Part shown: in pieces, positions 43,101-52,900 of the stretch
Layout: each line of letters opens with the position of its first letter
How positions within the stretch are numbered: the stretch's first letter is position 1
Source of the DNA: Incurvaria masculella
Taxonomy: Eukaryota; Arthropoda; Insecta; Lepidoptera; Incurvariidae
Reading direction: 5' to 3'
DNA length: 64,000 bases
NCBI GenBank assembly: GCA_946894095.1
Contig: OX335653.1
Span: 2,237,001 to 2,301,000, forward strand
Made by a program: the position numbers and the translations under genes
Notes under the pieces: model-generated
The model's input: the letters and a program-made list of their open reading frames with translations, nothing else
The model's database searches: none
What the model was told of the DNA's origin: nothing

Positions 43101-46100
43101 AATGTGTACCTATATAATTATGAGAAACGTGAGAATAAAGAAAAGTGTCGTTATCCTTAAAGTATTTTTTTGTCAAATCAATAAAATTGAAATCCAAGAA
43201 ACACTGTTTTCTCATTTAAAATGCTCTTTTATTTCCTATCAATGCTCATCTTTTATTTCCTATCAATGCTCATCTTTTATTTCCTATCAATGCTCATCTT
43301 TTTTAGTCTCTTACATTTAAAAAAAACTATGTATGCTTATGTAAAGAAGGTTATTCAAGTAACTAAAGACCTTCAAGAAAATCTGAATTCACCATAAAAA
43401 TACCAAACTAAACTAGAAAAAAAGGTTTGAAATAAAATCATAATAACATAATTTCATAATATAATATAGATTAATAAAATTGAATGAAAATAATAATGGT
43501 ATTCATTTTAATTACTGGCATTTTGTTGCTCTTCCTATAACTTGGTAACACGCATACTTATACACTAACACATACACCCCTATATAAAAAAATACTCACT
43601 ACTCACGCTCTTGATTGTATCTCTGGAACTTAAGTGTTTAAAATACTTTTACAATTTGTGAAATTATTAGGATTAACCCTATCACCTAGTAAGTATGGAA
43701 GGGACTATACTTACAGCTGTACGTCGAATCTAAACCACGGCCAGCCTCAATGGTCGCACAGTCACCCATCTAGAACCCGGCCACGCCCAGGGTGGCTCCA
43801 CGATGACATATTTTCATAGCATACCTTGATCATCCCGTCGTTGGATCCCCCCGACAGCATGTCGCTGTCGCGGCTGAACGCCACGCTCAGCACCGCCTCC
43901 TCCATGGTCATGAACACGTCCTGCGCCTGGTACTTGAGGTCCTTGCGGATCTTGCCCGTGGTGAAGTTCCACACCTCCACCAGGCCGTCCACGGAGCCCG
44001 TCACGAGGTATTGCCCGTCGGGGGAGAACCTGCGAGGGACGGAATGATCACCGACAAATAAGATCGTAGTGTACATATATGGGTGGAAAATTATACTGAC
44101 GAGACAACAAGCTCGTAAATGGTTCAATTTTAGTTATTATTATTATTATTATGTTATTTATATCACTAGCAGCTTGAAGCTGATGCGTGAATTTCATTTT
44201 TCCCGGAGTGCACTTCTTTCAACTTAGTTGCAACTCTTTCTTTCTGACCGCAAGGTTGAACATACGTTTTATTTCGAGTTTTAGATTTCATAAAAATGTG
44301 TATACTCTTGCAACTCATTTCATTTTATATTATTTATTTTAATCTGTTGGCATTAAAATGATCCGTGATTCGATTCATTCAGTAAAGAAGAAACCGCAAA
44401 GATACTTCACTGATTTATAGATTTATTCAGTACACAATTATGGCCCTAAATGCTACTGCCAAACATACATTATTGATAGAACAGCTTATTAGGCACGCGT
44501 GTAAGAGTTTTCCATCGGAAGGAATACTCTGCAAAAATACATACTTTGCACCTATTAGGTATTTCTATATTTAGATTAATCAGGGTGTTGCTTGCGAGGT
44601 TACTTCAGTTAAAGGGTTGACCCTGGTTGTTCTAGAAAATATCGGGCAAAAATGCATTTTTTTTAAAATTAGGTGCCAGAAGTCTTGAATACTTCAAAAG
44701 ATTTGTATCTAGTTTTCACTGAAATGTTACTGTTATAGCAGCAAGTTAGGTCATAGTATACAGCATCACATTTTCTGATCAGGAGGTGGAGCAGTGAACA
44801 AAATATTGACAAAAAACACAAATAGGCAAAGCAAGCTGGTTACTCAACCCCAAGAAGGCCATGCAAAAATAAAATGACACAATGATACTTATTATATTTG
44901 GATTAATTGGAGATAAAAAATGGGCGCACTGACCTGGCGCACTCGACGTGCGACTTCTGACCGAACTTGATCATCTTGGAGAGCTGCGTGGGGCACTGCT
45001 CGTCTTCTTCGTCACGGATCGCCGCCTTGCCCCGGAACAAGTCGATTGTGGTGCCTGTCACAACCCCAAGCTATTTTTCATCTGATGCATATGAACACAC
45101 CTCAACTACCGCGAACCGCAACCCGTGCAAATTGACCAGGATTGCGATGCGTGGTGCGGAGGGGAGTGAGCTGGTGCAGGTGTATGCTTCTGTGCATTAA
45201 TTCAACTCTGCGTAGGTAGGCAGGGCCTATAATAATCTGAAATTGTAGCTTTATATTTTTTTTTATATTTCTCATCATTAAGTGACGAATCCATTGAAAT
45301 GGCTCCACTGATCAGCTTCATTTGTCGATAATAGTGAGACAAATCGACCAAAACCAGCATTGCACATGGGCAATAGTGTGTTACGTAACTGAACATTATG
45401 GCTAGCTACTGTCATGAAGTTAGCCCAACACATTTCATGGGAACTAGGACATGCCTGGACCTTCCTTACCTTGCATGGCTACAAATAACTGAATGGAAAA
45501 ACAACAATTAAAATTTCCGCTGAATGATAGATGGTTAGTTTCATTCAATGTGATGTAACTGAGGAAGGGGCCTATAGTTTTACGTAGAATCCGAACAAAA
45601 AACCGGTTCGATGTACACAGGAAGATATGTAGTGGGAGCATTTGTTTTCTTCAAATGCTATGCAGTTTGTTTTCTTCAAATGCAAACAAAACCAAATCTG
45701 TACATGTCACATTTAAGCTGAGACATGACACATGCCCACCCGTAACCCTCAATGGTGTTCAGATACCTCAAGCCAATGATGTTAGATACCTTGGTCTTCA
45801 TCTAGATAGAAGACTAACCTGGCAAAAGCACATCTTTACTAAAAGAAAACAACTAAGCCTGCAATTACGGAACCTATATTGGATGCTGGGCCGCAATTCT
45901 CAACTGTCACTAGAAGCAAAGTTAATGCTGTACAAAAGTATAATAAAGCCAATCTAGACTTATGGTATCCAGCTCTGGGGTACAGCCTCCAAATCAAATA
46001 TTGCAATTTTGCAAAGGTTTCAGTCAAAAATGCTCAGAATAATCGTGGATGCTCCCTGGTACATCACAAATAACTTACTGCACGATGACTTATCTATCTC

Positions 46101-49100
46101 TACAGTCACAGAAGAGGCAAAAAAACTAACACAACAATATAAAGAGCGCATTAGAACTCACCCAAACTTCCTGGCTACCCACCTGATGGATGAGAAGCCC
46201 ACATATCGCCGATTGAAGAGGAGAATTCCTCAAGACCTCATAATAAGATGATCCCTTCACCTTTGTAAACTATTAGGTTACTTCACTGGAAGCAATCCTA
46301 GAAAGCCAACACTAACAATTCACATAACTATTACTGAATGTCCAAATATGCGACGGATTGTAATATAAAAGGGAGATAAAAAAAATAAAATATTTTTTAA
46401 CTAGTCATGGATGGCTAATACCGAACTGACCGTCAGATATTAGCCTAACACACCACATGGGAACTAGGCGCCATGCCAGGACCTTCCTTATATTGCTCGG
46501 CTACATTGAACTGGATGGAAAACACGGACAATTTTCATTGCCGCTTTGATCATCGTTCATTCAATGCGATGGTACCAACCCGGGTGGGATTAACCCTACC
46601 ACCTAGTATGTAAGGAAGGGGACCTACAGTTTTACGTGGAATCCGAACTACGGCCAGCCTAAACGGTTGAAAATGGTCACCCATCCAGAACCTAACCGCG
46701 CTCAGAGGTGCTTTCCCAGCTTATCGATTCGCAAGGCATCGCACACTGAGCTACCGAGGCTACAGGGTCAGGTGGCTGACAAAAGTGTGTATTTGTTAAA
46801 TAAGAAGTAACTGCATTACCAGGAGGCAGCAATCCCTGATGCTGCTGCCACTTGAGCGCCTGCCCCAGCAGAGCCAGCAGACGGCTTGAAGGCACCACCG
46901 ACACCTCGCCGGACAGAGCCGCCGCGATGGCCGCCCGCCGCCGCTCCTTGCCCCCGCCGCTGCCGTACGCCTCACGTGGGTCGAAGTAGGAGCGAGCCAG
47001 TAGGTTCTCTGCGGTGGTGATATGGTCAATGTGTGGTGTCATTGCAGTTTCGCATCCATGTCGCAATTTGTTCACAAACCTACATATTTTTTACACGCTT
47101 TTACTTAATGTGCAATGTTTGTATGTATGTATGTATGTATGTAATGTAGGTGTTCAGGTCAAATCATGCCAGCTGAATTAGAACCACTTCCTCTTATTTA
47201 TTCTCTGGACATAAATATGCCAGGACCTTCCTTTTATGAGCACGGCTACATTGAACTAGATGGAAAACATGGATAATTTTTCACCTGTTCATCCAATGTG
47301 ATGGTATTAACCGGGGCGGGCTTAACCCTACCACCTATTAAGGGAAGGTGACCTAAAATTTCACATCAAGCATTCGCCACGTAAAGCACTTATCTAACTC
47401 ATAAAGAGAAAGAAAGTGGTGTATAAACGGGGTGGGGATTTAAACCCAGACCTTTGGGATGGAAGGCAAGTCCACCGGCCCCTGAGCCAAGAGCCGCTCA
47501 AACTAATGAAATATGACTTCTGGAACAGTTCAACGAGCAATATTGTTTCGAGTTCAGTGTTCGAAACGACGTACCGACCTAGAATAAAATTGTATTATTG
47601 TGAATTTGTTTGAATAAAAACATAATCATTAACTTAGTTATTTTGTCTCTATGTACATTCTAACCAATTAACAATATCTCTACCTTATTTTTATCTTTTC
47701 ACAATTCTTCAACCGCTCATGTAGGGTCGTAAACGATCCTGTGACGCCAGATTCTTACCGAGGTGGATGTATCTCTCGGCCTCTTGCTGCTTCATCATTA
47801 TCATGGGGTCGGTCTGGCGGAGGAGCGAGCGAGCGGCGCCCAGCTCTCGCAGCTCAATCAACTCCAGCACCACCTGCCGGCGTGTCACTTGTTCATGGCG
47901 ATGCGACGACATATGAGATGATTTGGACTCACAGAGCAAATGAAATGATAAAGGAATAACATGTCAAGTTTGGAGAGCGGAAATCCTAAAGTAGTCCTAA
48001 TTGTTGAAGTGAAATCCTTCAGAAAGGATATTGATGTACTTAAAAAATTCCAAAGATGAGCAACAAAGATGGTAATCACCATAAAGAACGAACATTACGA
48101 GGACCGACTAAAGCTATTAGGCCTCACAGCACTGAAAACAACGTAGGCTACGTGGGGAGCTTATCAATAAATCTAAAATACTGCATGATTCCTATGATGT
48201 CACAAATTTAAAAACAATGTACACTTAACACCAATCAAAGGCTACATAGTCGCTTGCTAAAGGTTAAATAGCACCCAAGCATCAAGAAATTCTTGAAAAC
48301 ACTTTCTAATAAACCGAGTTGTGGATAATTGGAACAGACTATCTGAGGAAATAATAAGTGCATTGTTGGTAAATGTATTAAAAAACAAATTGGATCTTTG
48401 AAAGAAGAAGTTAAGCAACGCTGGGTCCGGTCTGGTCTTAGATGGGTGACCATTCGACCGTTGAGAGAGGCTGGCCGTGGTTCGGATTCTGGAAACTGTA
48501 GGTCCCCTTCCTTACTTACTAAGTGGTAGGGTTAGTCCCGCCCGGGTTGGTTCCATCGCATTGGATGAACGATGGTCGAAGCGGCAATGAAAATTGTCCG
48601 TGTTTTCCATCCAGTTCAATGTAGCCGTGCAATATAAGGAAGGCCTGGCATGGCACCTAGTTCCCATGTGGTGTGTTAGGCTAATACCATGACAGAAGGT
48701 GTGGTATTAGCCATCCATGTCCAGTCACATAAAAAAAAGATGAAATAATGAATTGACAAAAGAAGTGCACACATTAGCATGATGCTGCTATGATGTTTCA
48801 AAACCATTAGACAATAATTTTAAACATATATTTAAAAAATTAAATAACACTAAAAATGCACTCAACCAGTGGCGTACAGGCATCCACTTTGAGCTGTAAA
48901 TGTTAACAATAAATAAATAAATGAACAGTGTTACCTGCTCGTAAAGGTCTATGAGCTTCTTGTCCGGAAGCTTCAGTGACTGTATGGCTTTCAGCACGGT
49001 GTCCCAGTGTCCGTTGTTGATGTCCGCGCAGAATCCGTCCACACTGTCTACAGTGTTTAGCGATACCCCTGTCTCCTCCTGAAAGGTTAAATGTTCTTTA

Positions 49101-50570
49101 TTATAACCCGAAATTAATTTAATCAGTCCAACCAATACATACACAGTTCTCTGTTTCAGCTTGGGCAAAAATGTTATCGTACATCTGTCCGGCTGTTTGA
49201 ATTTCTCAACCGATTCTTGTTAAATTTTGTGAGCAGGTTCGATAATTGTATGAATCACAAAAAAAATTTTTGTGTCAAGAACTAAAGCATTAGGTAAGTA
49301 GCCAGTGAGAAAATATATGAAAAATAATAGGATTTTGTTTTAAGGTGAACCACGGTGAACATTTGTTCAGTTTTACTCTATGCAAACATAGACTCGCATG
49401 GTCTGACGCTCAGAGAGCCACTAGTAATACCAATACAAAGATTTTTTGGGGGTGAAATTTACAAGAGTGCGCCATTCTTAGCTTCTAGCTGGATATCAGG
49501 GATGGTAGAGTGGATTTTTAGAAGCATTTTTGGTCAAGGAACATGGGCGCGGAAACGAAGTTTTCTATCTAAAATATTTTTTTGAAAATATGTAATCCCG
49601 TCAGCAATATTAACGTTCGTTCTGTATTCCGACGCGATACTATATGCGTCGATGCGACGACGATGGCGGCGCGCGATGCAATATTAACGTTCGTTCTGTA
49701 TTCCGACGCGAACAGGTCAAGTGCGTAGTATCTCTCTATAGTCTGTGGTCAAGTGACAAATTCATATTGCAGGTAAAATGTTGCCAATATGTAATTTCCC
49801 ATAATTTAGGGTAAAATTAACAATTGCTGTACTCGTATTGCTCCAAAACCGACTAAGCCGCCCCGACATTACATGTTGGTGTGCGTCATCCCTAGAGTGT
49901 TTTTTAGAAGTGCGGAGACGAAAGCTCGCTCAGGAGGTCCTGAGCGGAGCGAGCCATCAACTTACCTGCCTGGGCTTCGAGGTGCATTTAAAAAAGGCTT
50001 TTTTTAAGCTTATTTAGCTTATATTAGAGTTATAGAATATATCATTTGGCGTCTGGCAACACTTTTTGGTTGCAATGTTGGCAGGTGATTAGTGAGTGGC
50101 GCAATTGGACGCGGTGGAAATTATTAAGCGGATTTCATATTTTCAAAAAAATATTTTAGATAGAAAACTTCGTTTCCGCGCCCATGTTCCTTGACCAAAA
50201 ATGCTTCTAAAAATCCACTCTACTATCCCTGATATCCAGCTAGAAGATAAGAATGGCGCACTCTTGAAAAATTTTTCCTTTTTTGGACAAAAAACGAAGC
50301 CAAGTGCCGCAGATCGTCAAGAATTAAATCATAAAAAATTAAAACTGGATAAATAGAGGTTATGGTAAAGTAAACAAAAGTAAATATAAGGATTACCTGG
50401 AGAACTTGCAATGTGCGCGTGAGATTGGACTCCTTCAAGTACTGTTGGATGAGCCGAATAACGCTGAAAACCAAAAGAAACATCAAAAAGTGAACAAAAT
50501 GGGAGGCTTATTGATAAATTACATAGGTATTAGGATCAACTCACTCGGCAGATTCTATCTCGATCGACAT
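37162..50570 (-). CDS. Smu1: WD40 repeat splicing factor SMU1
   Basis: Spliceosomal protein that works with RED/IK in B-complex activation (family knowledge). Twelve minus-strand exons: 50545-50570, 50397-50463, 48935-49078, 47759-47873, 46820-47008, 44934-45054, 43825-44029, 41681-41808, 40844-40945, 39454-39637, 38936-39094, 37162-37260. All are GT-AG and join in frame to 512 residues; human SMU1 has 513. The N-terminal LisH ([20 protein letters not shown]) and CTLH region ([35 protein letters not shown]) are followed by a linker and a WD40 propeller starting near [19 protein letters not shown] and ending with [15 protein letters not shown]. Near identity to the remembered human protein through most exons makes this secure. 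The most divergent parts are the GC-rich exon 11 and the linker. Introns hold an RTE, a Jockey-like and a CR1-like LINE fragment, SINEs, MITEs and a TTAGG array. Confidence 0.96.
37447..37918 (+). mobile_element. 5S-family SINE inserted in the MITE and itself split
   Basis: Starts in the body at GGCCGTGGTTCGGATTCTGC, so its 5S head is missing, and runs to TTTTCCGTCCAGTTCAATGT (about 37600). After about 210 bp of other sequence it resumes at GTGCAATATAAGGAAGGTCC (about 37810) and ends GTCCAGTCACATAAAAAAAA. Short repeats around GTGCATAGTG and AGTGTATG at the two ends could be a degraded duplication of the MITE target. Confidence 0.75.
37601..37809. repeat. Unidentified insert inside the SINE
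   Basis: About 210 bp interrupting the SINE between its CAGTTCAATGTA and GTGCAATATAAGG blocks, which are adjacent in the other copies. AT-rich, no ORF. It includes the imperfect pair CAATGAGCAAAACAAAAAAGC and GCAGCCAATGAGAAAGAAAGC. Class unknown. Confidence 0.5.
38648..38905 (+). mobile_element. GGGTTCCGTA repeat family, copy 4
   Basis: Starts CGTACCCAAAGGATGCCAAC, includes GCTGTATCTCATGAACCGTA, and ends GGAACCCTTCGTGTGCATGT then CACTTGGCGGG. It ends about 30 nt before SMU1 exon 11 (38936). Confidence 0.65.
39370..39450. repeat. Interstitial (TTAGG)n telomere-type array
   Basis: About 16 units of CCTAA (TTAGG on the minus strand), with a few CATAA variants. TTAGG is the ancestral insect telomere repeat. 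On the SMU1 coding strand the array begins at the fourth base of the intron after exon 10, whose donor is GTGGGTTAGG. Shorter runs are at 60637-60651 and 62577-62597. Confidence 0.9.
40287..40660 (-). mobile_element. Degenerate tRNA-headed SINE
   Basis: Minus-strand body blocks (AACTGTAGGTCTCCTTCCCC, ACCATCGTATTGGATAAAA) and head remnant GCGGCTTGTATGTCAGTGGC. Interrupted at about 40355-40435 by sequence of the TTGTTTATTCATCC short repeat in reverse. SMU1 intron. Confidence 0.55.
41936..42318 (+). mobile_element. tRNA-headed SINE, with 3' end duplication
   Basis: Head AGCGGCTCGTAGCCTACTGG and the complete shared body, ending AGCCATCCATGTCAGGTCGC plus A-rich tail. The last ~50 bp (ACGGTAGTTGTGTGGTATTA...GTCAGGTTGCAT) occur again at about 42330-42380. 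SMU1 intron. Confidence 0.8.
42440..42950 (+). pseudogene. RTE-clade LINE, C-terminal reverse transcriptase fragment
   Basis: A 5'-truncated non-LTR retrotransposon. Reads [54 protein letters not shown] and [16 protein letters not shown], all typical of RTE C-termini. It ends with AGGCCTACGTCCAGCAGTGG then (GAA)n, the usual RTE 3' end. A frame change occurs near the [10 protein letters not shown] segment. Antisense to SMU1, between exons 8 and 7. Confidence 0.85.
43225..43300. repeat. Three-copy tandem repeat, about 25-bp unit
   Basis: Unit built on TTATTTCCTATCAATGCTCA followed by TCTTT, three adjacent near-identical copies. The peptide-like repetition it produces (FISYQCSS) is a consequence of the repeat. 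SMU1 intron. Confidence 0.8.
43660..43800 (-). mobile_element. 5S-type SINE head fragment
   Basis: On the minus strand reads GGCGTGGCCGGGTTCTAGAT and GGGTGACTG, then GGCTGGCCGTGG. This is the 5S box C-like part joined to the start of the shared SINE body (AAGGAAGGGG equivalents are degenerate). It ends at SMU1 exon 7's donor side, about 25 nt away. Confidence 0.5.
45655..46395 (+). pseudogene. Jockey-like LINE, 5'-truncated with in-frame stop
   Basis: The plus frame reads [42 protein letters not shown], then TAG at 45955-45957 where Jockey elements have Trp, then [34 protein letters not shown]. It ends in a 3' UTR and an A-rich tail near 46390. The frame is otherwise intact over about 200 codons, so the insertion is fairly young. 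In SMU1 intron 5, antisense to the gene. Confidence 0.85.
46405..46765 (-). mobile_element. SINE with a second type of 5S-like head
   Basis: On the minus strand it begins GTAGCCTCGGTAGCTCAGTG (tRNA A-box-like), continues to GAGCGCGGTTAGGTTCTGGA and TGGGTGACC (very close to the 5S GCGCGGTTAG...GGATGGGTGACC), then the shared body, ending near the ACTAGTCATGGATGG end. It directly follows the Jockey-like tail and ends about 55 nt from SMU1 exon 5 (46820). Confidence 0.7.
47125..47145. repeat. (GTAT)n microsatellite
   Basis: Run of GTATGTATGTATGTATGTA in the SMU1 intron upstream of exon 5. No other function suggested. Confidence 0.7.
47213..47505 (-). mobile_element. tRNA-headed SINE
   Basis: Minus-strand head GAGCGGCTCTTGGCTCAGGG and B-box-like GGTTTAAATCC, with body blocks AGGTCACCTTCCCTTAATAG, TGTTTTCCATCTAGTTCAAT and AGCCGTGCTCATAAAAGGAA. 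SMU1 intron 4. Confidence 0.65.
47950..48404 (+). pseudogene. CR1-like LINE C-terminal remnant
   Basis: Fragments in shifting frames: [20 protein letters not shown], then after frameshifts a counterpart of [14 protein letters not shown] and KNKLDL. This is the same C-terminal layout as at 20838-21300. Multiple stops. It runs directly into a headless 5S-type SINE at about 48405. Confidence 0.6.
48405..48737 (+). mobile_element. 5S-headed SINE, 5'-truncated
   Basis: Starts within the 5S part at AAGTTAAGCAACGCTGGGTC, continues CTTAGATGGGTGACCATTCG, and has the full body to GTCCAGTCACATAAAAAAAA. A close sister of 10267-10632 and 59490-59876. SMU1 intron 3. Confidence 0.8.
49450..50270. mobile_element. 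Foldback element with about 130-bp inverted arms, SMU1 intron 2
   Basis: Left arm (about 49455-49590) reads CAAGAGTGCGCCATTCTTAG, CTTCTAGCTGGATATCAGGG, CATGGGCGCGGAAACGAAGT, TTTCTATCTAAAATATTTTT. The right arm (about 50135-50268) is its near-perfect reverse complement. The centre contains the 35-bp block GCAATATTAACGTTCGTTCT...CGACGCGA twice (49605-49650 and 49678-49712) and is otherwise non-coding. No transposase ORF. Superfamily unassigned; target duplication not clear. Confidence 0.85.
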
Positions 50571-50801
50571 TACGACGCCGACCTAAACTTGTCACTTTGG
50601 TGTAGATTTGTTTTGATATTCGGTGTTTCTACCGCAATTTGCAGGTGAAATTACAAAAAATACAAGTGTGTGCTTGGTTCTCTTGCCGTTTGTTTGACGT
50701 TTAGTTAGACGTTTATAAACTGTCAGTCAAATGTCAAACAAACATGTTTTTTCTGCAAAAGGAAATGCAAAGGATTCCTACCCAAGTAGGGTGCGATAGT
50801 C
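50571..50801. promoter_or_regulatory. Presumed SMU1 5' UTR / promoter
   Basis: Sequence between the SMU1 ATG and the hairpin at 50802. It contains an internal near-palindrome GTTTGACGTTTAGTTAGACG / CAAACATG region. No TATA box recognised. Role inferred from position only. Confidence 0.35.
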
Positions 50802-50877
50802 TGCCCTCCTTATTCAAAAGGCGGTAATTACATATTATGCACATATGTAGTTACCGCCTTTTGAATAAGTAGGGCAG
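50802..50877. repeat. Near-perfect 30-bp inverted repeat (hairpin)
   Basis: TGCCCTCCTTATTCAAAAGG then CGGTAATTAC pairs with GTAGTTACCGCCTTTTGAAT then AAGTAGGGCA across an AT-rich 15-nt loop. A small MITE or hairpin-forming element, about 230 bp upstream of the SMU1 start codon, adjoining a Harbinger fragment. Confidence 0.8.
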
Positions 50878-50879
50878 TA

Positions 50880-51145
50880 CTATCTTTAATAATAGTACCA
50901 TAGCTCGTTGGAAAGCGGCGTGGCGGCGACGCGGGGCGCGGTGGCGTGGCGGGTCGGAGCCTCGGTCGGAGCGAGATCTCTCGTATAGGGCCGGAGTCAG
51001 GCGGTACACCTGCCGAAACTCCTCCTCTGTCGTCACGAGCGGGTGCTCAAGACGTATGATACGTCTTCTGCGACGTCGAGCACGGTTGTCTTCGGCCCGG
51101 GCGGCCGCAAACACATCCTCTAATAGCCACAAACGTGCCATTTTG
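50880..51145 (-). pseudogene. PIF/Harbinger transposase N-terminal fragment, frameshifted
   Basis: The minus-strand frame reads MARLWLLEDVFAAARAEDNR, an arginine run, then TTEEEFRQVYRLTPALYE, which resembles the N-terminal domain of Harbinger/HARBI1 transposases. A frame change is then needed to reach TPLSNELWYYY, the next recognisable block. The DDE catalytic part is absent. Very GC-rich against AT-rich neighbours, which may mean a recent origin or a different source. A domesticated HARBI-like exon is possible but less likely given the frameshift. Confidence 0.5.
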
Positions 51146-51249
51146 CGGTGAAAATATTTTAAACGTTTTAACAATGGCCGGCGTGATAGATAACGCAAAC
51201 GATCTCAACTGACAGCTCCAATCAAATTTGGAATTCGTTTTGAACTGTC

Positions 51250-51475
51250 AGTTTTGAGCGGATTCGAATTAGCATGTTGCCGATTGTAGGTTTCTTGCGA
51301 ATATTCCATCGAGTTGACCTAACGACGATCGTTTCAAGCCGGCTCGATCGAAGACGTTTGCGTGATGTCACGTGGTCCTAAACGCAAAGTGAATTCGAAT
51401 TTGCATGCTACCCATTGGACGTTTCTTGCGAATATTCTATCGAATTTTTCGATATCGAATTACCATGCTCGCCCT
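51250..51475. repeat. Two diverged copies of an ATTCGAATT-bearing block
   Basis: GATTCGAATTAGCATGTTGC then TTTCTTGCGAATATTCCATC at 51258-51312 is echoed by GAATTCGAATTTGCATGCTA then TTTCTTGCGAATATTCTATC at 51390-51443. Direct repeats about 132 bp apart. Function unknown. Confidence 0.6.
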
Positions 51476-52544
51476 TCCAGGAGCCCGAGCAGCCAATACG
51501 CCGGAACTATTTTGGGCGGTGTACCTTCACTCAAACTTGCTATACGTTTCAATTGGATTGGAGCCCCTAACCCGAGTACTCCGCTAATGTGAAATAGCGG
51601 TCGACACATTTATATGTACAAACATGTGTAAGACCCATAGAAATAGGATGTACAAGAACAACAAAGTCTGATAGCTGGCGAAACAAAAATCGAAATGCAA
51701 CAGTATAGGTGCACTGTAAATGTGTTGGTGAAAAAGAGTGTTGCTAAGTCCCGCATCCAAAATTATCGATATCGATATTTATTGGATGTGCATGTGCACC
51801 AACATTTGTAAAATAAAATATTAAATAAAACCATTTTAAAATCCCTTTAACTGGTAAGCACGCGACTCATCTGAGGGCGAGAAGCTGTCATCCGCTAAGT
51901 AGAAAAAAGCTGTAGACATTTTATATACATAAATGTACACATAGCGGATGACTCGGATCAATATTTTTCGTATTCGTTCCATTCGCACAAAGACAGGGGT
52001 CTACTCATGAAAGCGAAAACGAGAAGTTCTCGTGTTCGTTTCTGTAAAATCTATGTAGAAAAAAGGCATCTTTTTTCTGCATAGAAAAAATACGTTGTCA
52101 AGTTATTGTGCCGAGGCCATTAGTACAACATCATTGATTGATAGAGCATTATACAGTATGTTCGACACATCGGCCGACAACATTAATTTATAGGTAAGTG
52201 GGGTCATTTGTAAGGTTTTGACCCATGATACCTTTTGTCAGATGTCACGTGGTAACAAAATAAGATTATTTTTCTTTATTTTTTAAATTTTCCGATATAC
52301 CGGCTTTGCACCCTTGCAACTTATTTGTTTTATGATGTTGTCAGGACAAAAAAAATAAAAAAGTATCAGCGACATCTACATTTGAATTATAAGATTTTGA
52401 AAAAGATCTAAAAACGTTTTTCGCCGTGACATTCGTTGGAAGCAGGATTTCCAGATTATTTTCAAAATCTTATTACAAGCTTGTTTTTAAAAATGTTTTT
52501 ACAAATTTTTTTTATTGATGACCGGTACTTTTTTTGGTGCAAAC

Positions 52545-52900
52545 GCCTGTAGCCTAGTGGCGCGGGGACTTGCCTAGCATACCAGAGTTCTGGGTTCAAA
52601 TGCTCGCACCGTTTACGCACCACTTTATTTCTCATTCTGAGTTGGATAGATGCATTTCGTCAAGAAAGGAGCTGCTCCATGGTTCGGAATCCACGTGAAA
52701 CTGTAGGGTTTAAGCCCGTCCGGGTTGGTGTCATGGCATTGAATTAAAAGATGGTCGAAGCGGCAATGAAGAGTGTTTTCACACAGGGGAAGTTCCTGGC
52801 ATGGCACCTAATTCCTTCGGAAATGTGGTGTATTGGGCTTATATCATTACGGTAGTTGTGTGGTATTAGCCATATATGTCAGGTTGCATAAATATTAAAA
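52545..52900 (+). mobile_element. tRNA-headed SINE, shortened
   Basis: Head CGCCTGTAGCCTAGTGGCGC, B-box-like GGTTCAAATGC, and the shared body with deletions around the CCTACTAGGTGG block, ending ATGTCAGGTTGCATAA. Confidence 0.75.
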
